A stretch of DNA of 64,000 nucleotides from Cupriavidus lacunae (GCF_003353055.1 NZ_QKWJ01000030.1:18439-82438); one strand, 5' to 3'; shown: positions 17,294 through 26,327, counted from the stretch's first letter. The notes: generated from the sequence alone by a model not told the origin. Numbers and translations: made by a program.

Positions 17294-18091
17294 ATGGACC
17301 TGCTTCCCTTCCCTATCGTCTCCCAGGGTGAACTCGATCACCTTGGCCCCGTCGGCCTGCGCGACAAGCTTGCCGGGCCGCCCCAGGCCGCGCTGGCCTG
17401 GCTCGGCGCCGCGGCCGCCGGCGGCACGCTGGCGGCACAGGCGCTGCTCGGCCAGTGGTTTCTCGAAGGGCGTGGCGTCGCCCGGGACGAGGCGCGGGCC
17501 TTTGCATGGTTCAAGCATGCCGCGCATGCCGGCCACGCGGGCGCGGCCAACCTGGCCGGGCGCTGCTACGAGAACGGCTGGGGCACCGCTGCCGACGAGA
17601 CCGCCGCGGCCCACTGGTACACGGTGGCGGCAGAACGGGGATCGGACTGGGGCATGTACAACCTGGCCACGTCGCTGGCGCTCGGCCGGGGCCTGGCGAC
17701 TGACCTCCCTGCGGCCTTTGCCTGGTTCCGCAAGGCGGCGGACCTGGGACACGCCAAATCGCTCAATATCGTGGGTGGCTTCTACGAGGACGGCTGGGAA
17801 GTCTCGGCCGATGCCCGCATCGCGGCCGACTATTACCGCCGCGCCGCCGAAGCCGGCGATTTCCGCGGGCAGTTCAACTACGCCCGCGTGCTGGCGCTTG
17901 CCGGAGAGCATGCGGGCGCGGCGGCCTGGATCGCGCGCGCACCCGGCACCGCAACCTCCGCCTTCATCGAGAAGATGCTCGAATACCTGCGCCTGGCACC
18001 GCAGCCTGAACTGCGGCGCCTGCACGGCGTCGCGCAAACCGCAGCCATGAACTGCCGGAACGCCATGCCTTGCGCGCGGCAAACCGTCTGA
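17294..18091 (+). CDS. Sel1-like repeat protein
   Basis: 265 residues made of about five Sel1-type alpha/alpha repeats, e.g. LGQWFLEGRGVARDEARAFA, LAGRCYENGWGTAADETAAA, LATSLALGRGLATDLPAAFA and VGGFYEDGWEVSADARIAA. There is no signal peptide, so it should be a cytoplasmic protein-interaction scaffold. It is in the position that the Sel1/TPR gene occupies in piuA-piuC loci, so a link with siderophore uptake is inferred from context. The last 25 residues, with two cysteines, are not repeat-like. Confidence 0.8.
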   Translation: MDLLPFPIVSQGELDHLGPVGLRDKLAGPPQAALAWLGAAAAGGTLAAQALLGQWFLEGRGVARDEARAFAWFKHAAHAGHAGAANLAGRCYENGWGTAADETAAAHWYTVAAERGSDWGMYNLATSLALGRGLATDLPAAFAWFRKAADLGHAKSLNIVGGFYEDGWEVSADARIAADYYRRAAEAGDFRGQFNYARVLALAGEHAGAAAWIARAPGTATSAFIEKMLEYLRLAPQPELRRLHGVAQTAAMNCRNAMPCARQTV

Positions 18092-18169
18092 GCGCCACGC
18101 GATTGTCCGCGGCGACCGCGACAGCATTGCGCGAACACCTTGTCCCGTGGCCCGCACGCTGATGGACCT

Positions 18170-18290
18170 CTCACCCCTTCACGCACACCTCCTGCCGCAA
18201 CGTGTGCACAATCTCCACCAGGTCCGCCTGCGCCGCCATCACCGCGTCGATATCCTTGTAGGCCATCGGGATCTCGTCAATCACCGCCGC
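18170..18290 (-). repeat. Left direct repeat: relic of an rtcB 3' end
   Basis: These 121 bases match the 3' end of the intact rtcB gene (30142-30262) at 114 positions, in the same orientation and ending at the same stop codon. Read on the minus strand they give AAVIDEIPMAYKDIDAVMAA and on to VCVKG-stop. Six of the seven differences are synonymous, one is Val to Glu. Similarity ends abruptly on both sides. The fragment therefore comes from a functional but diverged rtcB allele. Confidence 0.9.
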
Positions 18291-18380
18291 TCAGGTGCGC
18301 TCTCCCCGCCCTCTACGCCGAAATACTTCGAGTGGGGGGATGTCGCCTGAGCTTCCGTTGGCTCGAGGTGGCCTGCCCTC

Positions 18381-19184
18381 TCAATTCAGCCGGAAGGTAA
18401 TCGCACCGAGCGGGCCGTAGTCGGCATGGAAGTCATCGCCCGCCGCCCCATGGACAGGGCGGGTGAAGGACCCAGCCAGCACCACTTCTCCGGCCTCGAG
18501 CGCTTCGCCCCAGGGAGCGAGCCTGTTAGCGAGCCACGCAACACCGTTGGCAGGATGATTCAACACGGCGGCTGCAATCCCGGATTCCTCGATCACGCCG
18601 TTCTTGTATAGCAGCGCGCCGATCCAGCGCAGGTCCACCGCATCCGCTTTCACCGGGCGCCCGCCCATCACGATGCCGGCGTTTGCGGCGTTATCGGCGA
18701 TGGTATCGATCACGCTGCGCATGGCCTTCGTGTGCCGGTCGAATTGCTCGATGCGGGCGTCAATGATCTCGATGGCCGGCACGACATACTCGGTGGCAGC
18801 AAGAACATCGCAGAGCGTCACGGCCGGCCCTTGCAACCGGCGTCCGAGAATGAAGGCAAGCTCGACTTCAATGCGCGGCGCAATGAAGCGCGAAACAGGG
18901 ATGTCGGTGCCGTTGTCGAAGAACATATCATCGAGCAGCGTGCCGTAGTCCGGCTCTGTGATCTGGCTGGCCTGCTGCATGGCACGCGAGGTCAAACCAA
19001 TCTTATGGCCACGCACGACGCGCCCTTCGTTCAGCTTCGTCCTGATCCAGGCCCTGGACACAGCGTAGCCATCCTCGATGGTCATCTCCGGGAAGCGCTT
19101 CGAGAATTGCTCGATCTGCCGTCGGTCCTTCTCGGCCGCGTGCAATTCGTCGGCCAGTTCTTGAATGAATTCGGGTGAAAACAT
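18381..19184 (-). CDS. hpaH: 2-oxo-hept-4-ene-1,7-dioate hydratase (HpaH type)
   Basis: 267 residues, the normal HpaH length. Signature stretches: GRVVRGHKIGLTSRAMQQAS, EPDYGTLLDDMFF, PRIEVELAFILGR (metal-binding Glu residues), AIEIIDARIE, DNAANAGIVMGGRPVKADAV and VLNHPANGVAWLANRLAP. The enzyme hydrates 2-oxohept-4-ene-1,7-dioate in the homoprotocatechuate meta pathway. Here it lies in a cluster with a bicupin dioxygenase and not with HpaD, so its actual substrate may be a related 2-oxo-dienoate. It ends the cupin-ocd-hpaH unit on the minus strand. Confidence 0.9.
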   Translation of the reverse strand: MFSPEFIQELADELHAAEKDRRQIEQFSKRFPEMTIEDGYAVSRAWIRTKLNEGRVVRGHKIGLTSRAMQQASQITEPDYGTLLDDMFFDNGTDIPVSRFIAPRIEVELAFILGRRLQGPAVTLCDVLAATEYVVPAIEIIDARIEQFDRHTKAMRSVIDTIADNAANAGIVMGGRPVKADAVDLRWIGALLYKNGVIEESGIAAAVLNHPANGVAWLANRLAPWGEALEAGEVVLAGSFTRPVHGAAGDDFHADYGPLGAITFRLN

Positions 19185-19208
19185 GTCGAGGTATCTTCCG
19201 GGATCAGG

Positions 19209-20201
19209 CTAGCGCAGCGTTGCCGTCACAGACAGCGGCATACGCGAGGAATTGCCGCTGTCTGCGACGGCACGCTCGTAGGCAAGCCTGGCGACCGATA
19301 GATCTGATATCCCCATGCCCACTGCCTTGAACAGGCTGATGTCACAATCGTCCGGTCGCAGTGAGTCACCGGCAACAATGCGTTCCAGGGGAACGACGCG
19401 CTCCCACGAGCCATTTGTCGCGTCCACCCCAAAGTAGTCGGAGAACTCTCGCGATGCCTTCTGGACATTGGCCAGGTTGTCGACGGCGATAAAGCCGGCC
19501 CGTTCAAATACGTCCTGATGGAACTCGGCGTTGCCCGGGAGAATTGCTCCCACGGCGTTCAGGTGCGCGCCTCGCGAGAGTAGCTTGCCGGAAAGAAAAG
19601 GAGTCTGCGCACGCGTCACCAGCGTCACGATGTCAGCGCCATCCACAGCGGAATCCAACGTCGATGCAACGTTGACCTCCGCGGCGTACTGGGATCGGAC
19701 TTGCCCGGCAAAAGCCAGCCGTTTCTCCGGTGTCGGGCTCCAGACGCGAATCCGCGTAAGTGGCCGCACCGCGTTGATTGCGGCCACTTGCATCAACGCC
19801 TGCCGTCCCGTTCCGATGATTGCGAGATCGCCTGCAGCCAGGTTGGCCATCCACTTGGTTCCGAGGCCTGTGATCGCGGAGGTCCTCAGTTGGCCAAGGA
19901 CATTCGCTTCCATCATGGCCAGCATCCGGCCTTCCGTTGCATCGAATAGCACGAACACCGCTTTGGCGCCGCGCTTTGTATGAATCCAGTTCTTGAAGCC
20001 GCAGTACCCGGCCACTGGGAGGGCCGACCCGAGCGAGTGCATCGAGGACCCGTCACCAAAGCTGCCAAGCGCCTTGGGCACATTGAAGCCGGATCCGGAA
20101 GCAAGGTCTAGCAGACCCGCTTCGAGCGCATAGATAGCGTCCTTCAGTGAAACGTGTGCGGCGACATCCTGTTCCGTCAGCCACATTGCGGAGTTTGTCA
20201 T
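19209..20201 (-). CDS. Ornithine cyclodeaminase / mu-crystallin family protein
   Basis: 330 residues. The Rossmann part carries LAIIGTGRQALMQVAAI, TRIRVWSPTPEKRLAFAG and LSRGAHLNAVGAILPGNAEF; the dimerisation/substrate part has GLGTKWMANLAAGD. The family includes ornithine cyclodeaminase, ketimine reductases and N-methyl amino acid dehydrogenases that use NAD(P)H. It is placed between the bicupin dioxygenase and HpaH genes, so it may reduce or deaminate an imine-type intermediate of the ring-cleavage route (inference). I chose the internal ATG giving MTNSAMW; the longer frame overlaps the upstream gene. The Shine-Dalgarno is weak. Confidence 0.8.
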   Translation of the reverse strand: MTNSAMWLTEQDVAAHVSLKDAIYALEAGLLDLASGSGFNVPKALGSFGDGSSMHSLGSALPVAGYCGFKNWIHTKRGAKAVFVLFDATEGRMLAMMEANVLGQLRTSAITGLGTKWMANLAAGDLAIIGTGRQALMQVAAINAVRPLTRIRVWSPTPEKRLAFAGQVRSQYAAEVNVASTLDSAVDGADIVTLVTRAQTPFLSGKLLSRGAHLNAVGAILPGNAEFHQDVFERAGFIAVDNLANVQKASREFSDYFGVDATNGSWERVVPLERIVAGDSLRPDDCDISLFKAVGMGISDLSVARLAYERAVADSGNSSRMPLSVTATLR

Positions 20202-20220
20202 GTTCAGATCCGATCGACGA

Positions 20221-21321
20221 TTAAGCACCCGCTTGACGCGGACCCACATAGCCTGTCTGCCCCGATTCGGAGCCAAGCGTGAGAATGGGCCCATCCATGC
20301 GCTCCTGCCAGATGAGAGATTCCATGCCGATATGCAATGGATGATCCTGGACCGTTAGCACCCTGGCACCATCTGGCCCGATGAAATGGGCATGCTCCGA
20401 CCACGCCGGCGCGGAAAGCAGAAGGTCTCCGGCCTGCCATTCAATCGTTTTTCCGTCGACGATGCTCTTGCCACTGCCCTCGAAGTGATAGTTCATCGCT
20501 ACGGAACTATGGCGATGGCCTCGGTCAGCGGGGCGAGGGGGGGAGCCGGCGGGCGCGGACGAGATGGTCGCGAAGAAACTATGGGTCGTGCCATTGCGAC
20601 GCCCGGTGGCCGGGTTATAGAGCAGCATGATTCCGCGACGGTCGTCCCCCGGGCTCTGCGAAACGTACTCCGAGACGTCTTTCCACGGCCAATGGAGGCC
20701 TTTGCTATCAACTACCTGGATATCGGTCAGGAACTCATAGCCGCGCAACCGCGCACCGGCCTCGCCGATCTGGACATCGGGTGCGTTCTGACGTGTGTAA
20801 CGTCGATCCGCAACTCGCGGCACCAGCACGGCCTTCATCGCCTCCGATGCACTCTCGAGGTAATGGACGCCCAGTTTTTCAAGTAATGGCGCGTTCGAGT
20901 AGGTCAGGCGGATCCACAGTTCATCGCCATCGTTGCAATGGGAATAGAACTGCATCGACGGGATCGTGCAAACATCCCAACGCTCCATGTGCGAGACTTC
21001 TTGTCCGGCTCGGACGATCCCGCGTCCGCTGATACAGAACTCAATCTGATTCGAATTGCGGCGAATCGGCACAGTCGATTCACCAGGCTTCAGTACGTTG
21101 ATCGTGACGTCCACACCAGGGGAGAAGCCAAGCCCCGGCGCCTGCGATTGCGGATGCACGATCGACGCTGCGCGCCGCCCGTCATCAGGCCTGGATTCAT
21201 CGGCCAGCCGTTCGACCTCCCGCGCAATCGCTTCGCGTGGCACCCGCAGCGGCTCCCATACCCTGGGCGCGTTCGACTTAGTGCCGCTGACGTTGATAAG
21301 GCGGCATGCCAGATCACTCAT
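20221..21321 (-). CDS. Bicupin ring-cleavage dioxygenase-like protein (gentisate/salicylate 1,2-dioxygenase family)
   Basis: 366 residues with two cupin domains: about 90-165 (RNSNQIEFCISGRGIVRAGQ, WDVCTIPSMQFYSH) and 270-345 (DRGHRHSSVAMNYHFEGSG, WQAGDLLLSAPAWSEHAHF). The second keeps the His-x-His and the late His for iron. The first has Gln/Asn in place of the usual histidines, as in other bicupins where only one site is active. The family cleaves 2-hydroxybenzoates between carboxyl-bearing and hydroxyl-bearing carbons. The true substrate is unknown. It starts a unit preceded by a LysR-type box. Confidence 0.72.
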   Translation of the reverse strand: MSDLACRLINVSGTKSNAPRVWEPLRVPREAIAREVERLADESRPDDGRRAASIVHPQSQAPGLGFSPGVDVTINVLKPGESTVPIRRNSNQIEFCISGRGIVRAGQEVSHMERWDVCTIPSMQFYSHCNDGDELWIRLTYSNAPLLEKLGVHYLESASEAMKAVLVPRVADRRYTRQNAPDVQIGEAGARLRGYEFLTDIQVVDSKGLHWPWKDVSEYVSQSPGDDRRGIMLLYNPATGRRNGTTHSFFATISSAPAGSPPRPADRGHRHSSVAMNYHFEGSGKSIVDGKTIEWQAGDLLLSAPAWSEHAHFIGPDGARVLTVQDHPLHIGMESLIWQERMDGPILTLGSESGQTGYVGPRQAGA

Positions 21322-21374
21322 CTCAATCTCCTGTCATTCGATTGATCGAGAATAGAATTGGCACCATCATTATT

Positions 21375-21419
21375 CCACTGAACAATATGAAGCATGAATA
21401 TTCACTAAAGTAATTATGG
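21375..21419. promoter_or_regulatory. LysR-type operator pair before the bicupin gene
   Basis: Two elements, CCACTGAACAAT and AATATTCACTAAAGTAATTA, start 22 bp apart. They match the pair beside the LysR gene at 26328-26371 element for element and with identical spacing. A CACTRAA unit recurs at 27-bp distance in both. The remaining 190 bp up to the reductase gene hold no recognised gene. Confidence 0.65.
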
Positions 21420-21613
21420 TAGCCGCGATTATCCTGACGGTCGGCGGTGCAGTTACGGGCTCTGTTTCCCTATCGGCCGCGATCCGTCGCCGCAACAATC
21501 CAACGATTCAGCGATTAATCTCGGACGAGGAAGACGCATGCCGCAGCAGGCCGAGTGCAAGCCCCTGAGCACCGCCCAGGACTCAAGCACCCGAGTCTCA
21601 GGTCATCCTTTCA

Positions 21614-22579
21614 CTAGAGATCGATGACAAGCCTCGGCGACTTGGCACGCGAGCAACACGGCAGGAACTTGTCGTTGGCTGCCTGCTCATCCGGCAAAAG
21701 GTATAGGTCCCTGTGATCGACCAGACCGTCGATCACGCCTGTCAGGCAGGTGCCGCACACCCCCTGGCGGCACGATGTTGGAATTTCCACACCGATCGCG
21801 GCGAGCGCGTCGACGCATGTCTGCTCTGCCTCGACACGAATGACGCGGCCGCTTTGACGCAACTCGAGTTCAAAGCCGCTGTCGCCGGTTGAGCTGCTTT
21901 GCTGGCCCGCGAAATATTCGAAGTGAATCTGTGCGTCGCTCCACCCTATGGCGCGCGCGGAGGCGCACACAGTATCGAGAAAGCCGTTAGGCCCACACAC
22001 GTAAAGGTGGGTCTGCGCCCCGGGGTGTGCGAGCGTCGCGGCAAAGTCCAGCTTCTGCTCGGCGGCACCATCATCGAAGTGGAAGCGAACCTTGGACGCA
22101 AACGCACTGCCGAGCAGGCGACGCATGAACGCTGTTCGAGCCTGCGAACGAGTGCAATAGTGGAACTCGAAGTCGGCACCGATCGCCGCCAATCGATCTG
22201 CCATGGCAATGATTGGGGTGACGCCGATCCCGCCAGCGAACAGCAGGCTGCGAGCCGCGCCTTCGTTGAGCCGAAAGTGATTCTTTGGCTGGCCGATTCT
22301 GAGTACATCCCCCTCATTGACCAGCTCGTGCATCGTTCTTGATCCGCCGCGCGATGCCGCGTCGTGAAGCACACCTATATGGTATGCATTGACGGCCTGT
22401 GGCGGTCCGCACAGCGAATACTGCCGCACAAGACCACCGGGCAGGTGGACGTCGATGTGGGCGCCGGCATCAAACGGAGGGAGAGTTCCCCCGGTAGGCA
22501 CGAGGCAAAAGCCGGCAATGCCTTCAGCTTCGACTGTCTTTCGTGCAACGCGAACCTCGATCAACGACTCGGTGTCCAT
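21614..22579 (-). CDS. Vanillate demethylase-type oxygenase reductase (VanB-like)
   Basis: 321 residues in the phthalate dioxygenase reductase order: FMN-binding barrel with LVRQYSLCGPP, NAD-binding domain with SLLFAGGIGVTPIIAMADRL and LYVCGPNGFLDTV, and a C-terminal plant-type [2Fe-2S] domain with cysteines in TSCRQGVCGTCLTGV and the final Cys in PCCSRA. It transfers electrons from NAD(P)H to the Rieske oxygenase encoded just upstream in the same direction. It ends the five-gene unit that begins with the FAH gene. Confidence 0.9.
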   Translation of the reverse strand: MDTESLIEVRVARKTVEAEGIAGFCLVPTGGTLPPFDAGAHIDVHLPGGLVRQYSLCGPPQAVNAYHIGVLHDAASRGGSRTMHELVNEGDVLRIGQPKNHFRLNEGAARSLLFAGGIGVTPIIAMADRLAAIGADFEFHYCTRSQARTAFMRRLLGSAFASKVRFHFDDGAAEQKLDFAATLAHPGAQTHLYVCGPNGFLDTVCASARAIGWSDAQIHFEYFAGQQSSSTGDSGFELELRQSGRVIRVEAEQTCVDALAAIGVEIPTSCRQGVCGTCLTGVIDGLVDHRDLYLLPDEQAANDKFLPCCSRAKSPRLVIDL

Positions 22580-22687
22580 CTTCTGCGGTCTTCCGTTGTA
22601 CTTGAGTGAGCCTGTGGCTGTGAGGCCAAGCGATGCGCATGCGGTTGGCGCTAAGCGCTACACCTCTCAGCCCCTGGGCGGAGCAAA

Positions 22688-23764
22688 TCAACCTGAAAGC
22701 GTGCGCCGTACCGCGTCAAGCGGGATGCTGACTTCGCCGCAAGCCTTTGTCTCTTCGTCAATCAGCTTTGAAAGAAGCCGTCGCGCACGCACCGCCGCGG
22801 CGTCCGTCGGCAACAATACGGGCCGCAGCGCGAGTGGATCCGTTTCCTCGCCCATCATCCTTGCTGTTGCCTCAATGATTGGCTTATCCTGCTCACTGAA
22901 TCCCACTCGCTGCCATTCCCGGATCTTCTCGTCGATCAAGGGATCGCCGACCGCGTAGTTCCTGGAGTGGGCAAACAGGTAGTGAGACGATCTTTCGGTT
23001 TCAGGGGTGACGATGTGAACACCGAAACTGCGCTGTCCCTCTTCCCTTGGCCTGCCCGGCAAGGTAATGCCAACGTCATTGGTAACAACTGACGGAACGC
23101 GCCAGGTGGAATCGAGCCAATAGTCGACGACGTCGATCTCCGCCGGCACACGAGAGCGAAGCGCGGGGGGAACGCTGCTATTGGGGATGGACAGGCGATT
23201 CGTGACATCGTTGCCATTCTGCTCCACGGCGACTTTCGCATCGTCGAAGTTATTAGACATCAGGCGATCTCCGTGAACGAACTGTGCATGGCTAAGGTCG
23301 ATGAGGTTGTCCACGCCGAGCATGTAGTTCGCCTGCATGCCCATATATCCTCGAACATGCCCGAGGTCGTCGCGTAGCAGATGCGAAAGATCGGGGATCT
23401 TGTCTTCGTCCGCTGCGTCGGGATCACCCGGCCATAGCCATACGAGTCCCCAACGCTCCGCGATCCTATACTTGGGAACACGGGCATTCATGGGAATCCG
23501 GCCTCCGCCGTGCGGATTGTGGACGCATGTGCCACTCTTGTCGAACCGTAGGCCGTGATACGGGCACTCGAGCGTATCGTCGACAATTTTCCCCATTGCC
23601 AGCGGTGCGAATCGATGCGGACAGCGACCGCCGATAGCAGCCAACCGGCCAGCACCGTCACGAAAGAACACAATCGCGTCGTTCAAGATCCTGCGCCCGA
23701 ATGGTGTGCTCTCGACTTCGTCGGACCATGCCACCGCATACCAGGTGTTTCTCAGCCAAGACAT
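22688..23764 (-). CDS. Rieske non-heme iron oxygenase, VanA-like alpha subunit
   Basis: 358 residues from the ATG behind GGAGGA. Rieske cluster ligands are in RCPHRFAPLAMG and LECPYHGLRF (CxH-C-x2-H). The mononuclear iron motif is NLIDLSHAQFVHGD. The length and the single-subunit type resemble vanillate O-demethylase and related aryl demethylases/hydroxylases. The substrate is an aromatic compound that cannot be named from sequence. It follows the Bug gene by 13 bp and precedes its reductase by about 110 bp. Confidence 0.9.
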   Translation of the reverse strand: MSWLRNTWYAVAWSDEVESTPFGRRILNDAIVFFRDGAGRLAAIGGRCPHRFAPLAMGKIVDDTLECPYHGLRFDKSGTCVHNPHGGGRIPMNARVPKYRIAERWGLVWLWPGDPDAADEDKIPDLSHLLRDDLGHVRGYMGMQANYMLGVDNLIDLSHAQFVHGDRLMSNNFDDAKVAVEQNGNDVTNRLSIPNSSVPPALRSRVPAEIDVVDYWLDSTWRVPSVVTNDVGITLPGRPREEGQRSFGVHIVTPETERSSHYLFAHSRNYAVGDPLIDEKIREWQRVGFSEQDKPIIEATARMMGEETDPLALRPVLLPTDAAAVRARRLLSKLIDEETKACGEVSIPLDAVRRTLSG

Positions 23765-23777
23765 TGGGTTCCTCCAA

Positions 23778-24746
23778 TCAGGTGGTGATGCGGATGTCGT
23801 TCTGGCGAATAAAAGCTTGCCAGCGGGCAAATTCCCGCCCATAGAAGGCTGGGAAGTCCTCGGCGCCGATGCCGGGCACTTCAAGTCCGGTCGGCAGAAA
23901 ATGCTCTCTGATCCTGCTTGAGTTCAGGATTGCTCTCAGCGAAATCCGCATCTGCGCCACTGCGGCCGTTGGAACGTTGCGAGGCATGAATAGCGCGTAC
24001 CAGTTCGAGAAATCGAAGCCGGGAAATCCGGACCGGTCCATGGTCGGTAGCGCCGGGAACGCCGGCGAACGCGCCTTGGAAGTTATCGCCAGAATGCGCA
24101 GTCGGTTATCCTTCTCATAGCCCACGTAGCCACTTGGTGCATCAAAGACGAGCGGTATGTCGCCCTTGACCAGATCGGCCTGGATGCGCGGCACGTCGCG
24201 ATATGGCACCTGCGTCATCTGCACGGATGCGGCGTTCTTGAACATCTCTGCCGCGATGTGTGCTACAGAGCCGCTGCCATATGATCCATACGGAATGGGG
24301 TCCTTCTGCTTCCGCGCCCATTGGACGAACTCCTGCACTGTCCTTGCTGGAACCACGGAGGGATTAACAATGAGCGCGCTGGGGGCAAGTGCGCACAAGG
24401 ATATCGGTGTGAAATCGCGTTGGACATCGTAAGGCAAGTTCGGGTAAAGGTGCGGCGCCACAGCCATGATGCCCATCGAAGCGAGGAACATCGTGTTTGG
24501 ATCGCCGGCGGACCTGGCGGTCGCAGTGGCCGCGATCTGTCCTGCGGCTCCACCCCGATTCTCGACGATGAACGATCGCTTCTGCGCGCTCGCCAGACCC
24601 TGGGCGATCATCCTGCCCAGGTCGTCCATCTGGCCGCCAGGACCGACCGGAACGACGATTCTGGCATCGTCGCTCTTTTGACCAAACACGTGTGATGACG
24701 CAAGAATTCCCGCGGCCGCGATGAGCCGGCGACGTGTGATATTCAT
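23778..24746 (-). CDS. Bug/TctC-family periplasmic binding protein
   Basis: 322 residues from the second ATG, which has GGAGA six bases before it; an ATG four codons earlier lacks this. The N-terminus NITRRRLIAAAGILASS looks like a Tat-compatible signal. Bug motifs: VPVGPGGQMDDLGRMIAQGL, FIVENRGGAAGQIAATA, and the late LPTMDRSGFPGFDF. It is in an aromatic catabolic unit, so the ligand is probably the aromatic acid substrate or a precursor (inference). No TctAB partners are near. Confidence 0.88.
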   Translation of the reverse strand: MNITRRRLIAAAGILASSHVFGQKSDDARIVVPVGPGGQMDDLGRMIAQGLASAQKRSFIVENRGGAAGQIAATATARSAGDPNTMFLASMGIMAVAPHLYPNLPYDVQRDFTPISLCALAPSALIVNPSVVPARTVQEFVQWARKQKDPIPYGSYGSGSVAHIAAEMFKNAASVQMTQVPYRDVPRIQADLVKGDIPLVFDAPSGYVGYEKDNRLRILAITSKARSPAFPALPTMDRSGFPGFDFSNWYALFMPRNVPTAAVAQMRISLRAILNSSRIREHFLPTGLEVPGIGAEDFPAFYGREFARWQAFIRQNDIRITT

Positions 24747-24853
24747 CTTTATCTCCATTCGGATTCCCTCTGGATCCTGGATGTGGCTATGAAGGATGTC
24801 TCTATAGCCGTGAACGCTGCCGTGTCAGCGCGTTGATCACGTCATGGCACGTG

Positions 24854-25255
24854 TCATGGCAGCATCTGTGCGCTGGTCTTCTTTCCGATCTTCCAGGCGC
24901 CATCGGCGAGGACCAGTTCATCGGTGCACCGCCTGAGCGATACAAGCCGCATCTCTTCTTCGCCCGCGACTCCCACATAGGCCGACATGTAAAAGCGAAT
25001 CGTGGCGCTGCATTCTGAGAGGTGTGCCACTCGAAGGTTGGTCACCACATGGCAGGTGGTACGGTTCAGGGGGCGCTGTTCGAGCGCCGAAAGCACTTCT
25101 CCAGGCCCCCGCAACAGTTCTTCGCCGCGCGTCCAGGTACCCTGCTCCGCCATCAAGGCAGCGGCGTCGGCGTGCTGGCGCATGTCGAGGAAGTAGAAAA
25201 AATCAATTACCGTGGCAACGCACGGACTAGCCTGTGGCGTATGGATCTGCGGCAT
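24854..25255 (-). CDS. NTF2-like (SnoaL/ring-hydroxylase beta-type) protein
   Basis: About 133 residues with the NTF2-like layout: N-terminal helix VIDFFYFLDMRQHADAAALM, TWTRGEELLRGPGEVLSALE, then beta strands ending LVLADGAWKIGKKTS. Proteins of this fold act as small isomerases, hydratases or structural beta subunits of oxygenases. Between the Bug and FAH genes, it could assist a ring-cleavage product or the Rieske enzyme. The function is not assignable. The start is uncertain (ATG chosen; a TTG lies three codons upstream; neither has a good Shine-Dalgarno). Confidence 0.65.
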   Translation of the reverse strand: MPQIHTPQASPCVATVIDFFYFLDMRQHADAAALMAEQGTWTRGEELLRGPGEVLSALEQRPLNRTTCHVVTNLRVAHLSECSATIRFYMSAYVGVAGEEEMRLVSLRRCTDELVLADGAWKIGKKTSAQMLP

Positions 25256-25345
25256 CGCAATCAAAAGGGATATCTAGGAAATTAAGCTTTGGATGGTCCT
25301 GTCCGTGGTCCTGGGACAGGATTCCGGCTACAACGGCGCAACACA

Positions 25346-26221
25346 TCAGGCCGCACGAGGCTGCGTTGCCTCGTCGCTCGGCAGCGAGCGCTCAGGCACA
25401 ACCAGGTTGACCAGAGAACCGACACCGGGAATTTCAACCTCGAAGCGGTCACCCTCGGTCATAAACAGCGGCGGCACCCGCGTGGCGCCGACGCCGGCGG
25501 GCGTGCCCGTTGCAATGACGTCGCCGGGTCTCAGAGAAGTAAATTCGCTGATGTAAGCGATCAGCCGTGCAATGGGATAGATGAGATCCCCAATGTGCCC
25601 TTGCTGCACGGAATTGCCGTTCAATCGGCCCAGCACCTGCAACGACGCTGGGTCGGGCACAGCGTCCGCCGTGGTGATCCACGGCCCGATGGCGCCGCTG
25701 CCGTCGAAGTTCTTGCCCGGCGTCACCTGCGCATTGTGTCGTTGGAAATCCCGCACCGAGTGCTCGCCCATGCACGTATAGCCGGCAATGTGCTTGTCCG
25801 CATCCTCCATGCGGATGCGTCGCCCCCCGACGCCGATGACCACCGCAAGTTCGGCCTCGAAGTCGAATCGCGACGACGCCAGCGGGAGGACGATGGTGTC
25901 CCCGGGCCCCACCAGCGATTCATGGGTGCGAAGGAACACTGAGGGAAACTGCGGCGCTTCACGCGCGGTCTCCGCAACGTGCCCCGCGTAATTGAGTCCG
26001 ATGCAGAAGATGCGCACGCCCTGCTCCACGGGCTTGAGCAGCACCAGATCCGACACGGCGATGCGTGCCGTCACGGCATGCATCGCCCTGGCGATGGACT
26101 CGCCCCCCTCGGCAAGCGCTTCCGGCATCGTCGCCCATGCGCCCGCCATAGGCGCGACGAGGCCGTCTTCCAGGACGCCCCAGGAGTTGGTGCCGTTGTG
26201 TCTATAGCGGACAAGCTTCAT
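25346..26221 (-). CDS. Fumarylacetoacetate hydrolase family protein
   Basis: 291 residues. An N-terminal FAH_N-type part is followed by the catalytic FAH domain: IFCIGLNYAGHVAE, SRFDFEAELAVVIG with metal-binding Glu residues, GYTCMGEHSVRDFQRH, TPGKNFDGSGAIGPW and GDVIATGTPAGVGATR. Such enzymes hydrolyse acylpyruvates or isomerise/decarboxylate ring-cleavage products (HpaG type). With HpaH and HpaI types in the block, an isomerase or a maleylpyruvate-type hydrolase are both possible. It is first in the minus-strand unit and divergent from the LysR gene. Confidence 0.88.
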   Translation of the reverse strand: MKLVRYRHNGTNSWGVLEDGLVAPMAGAWATMPEALAEGGESIARAMHAVTARIAVSDLVLLKPVEQGVRIFCIGLNYAGHVAETAREAPQFPSVFLRTHESLVGPGDTIVLPLASSRFDFEAELAVVIGVGGRRIRMEDADKHIAGYTCMGEHSVRDFQRHNAQVTPGKNFDGSGAIGPWITTADAVPDPASLQVLGRLNGNSVQQGHIGDLIYPIARLIAYISEFTSLRPGDVIATGTPAGVGATRVPPLFMTEGDRFEVEIPGVGSLVNLVVPERSLPSDEATQPRAA

Positions 26222-26327
26222 GGATGATCCCTCTTTGCCGATGCCTCGGCCGACTCGCCACACCGCTCGATGAGGCAAGGCGTCCGGACCTGAGTGAGTT
26301 GACTATAGGACTGGCTCACCCATCAAT

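Noticed and set aside
17190..18050. A 286-codon Pro/Arg/Ser-rich frame overlapping the Sel1 gene on the same strand
   Set aside because: The overlapping frame with clear Sel1 repeats is the real gene; this one has only GC-driven low complexity.
15074..18157. A 1027-codon minus-strand frame across the receptor and Sel1 genes
   Set aside because: It covers two well-identified genes, has biased Arg/Val/Ala composition, and no family similarity; a GC-driven artefact.
21416..21568. A 50-codon plus-strand frame with a hydrophobic N-terminus (MVAAIILTVGGAVTG) between bicupin and reductase genes
   Set aside because: Its start overlaps the LysR-type operator, there is no Shine-Dalgarno, and the family is unknown; it may be a chance frame or a relic.
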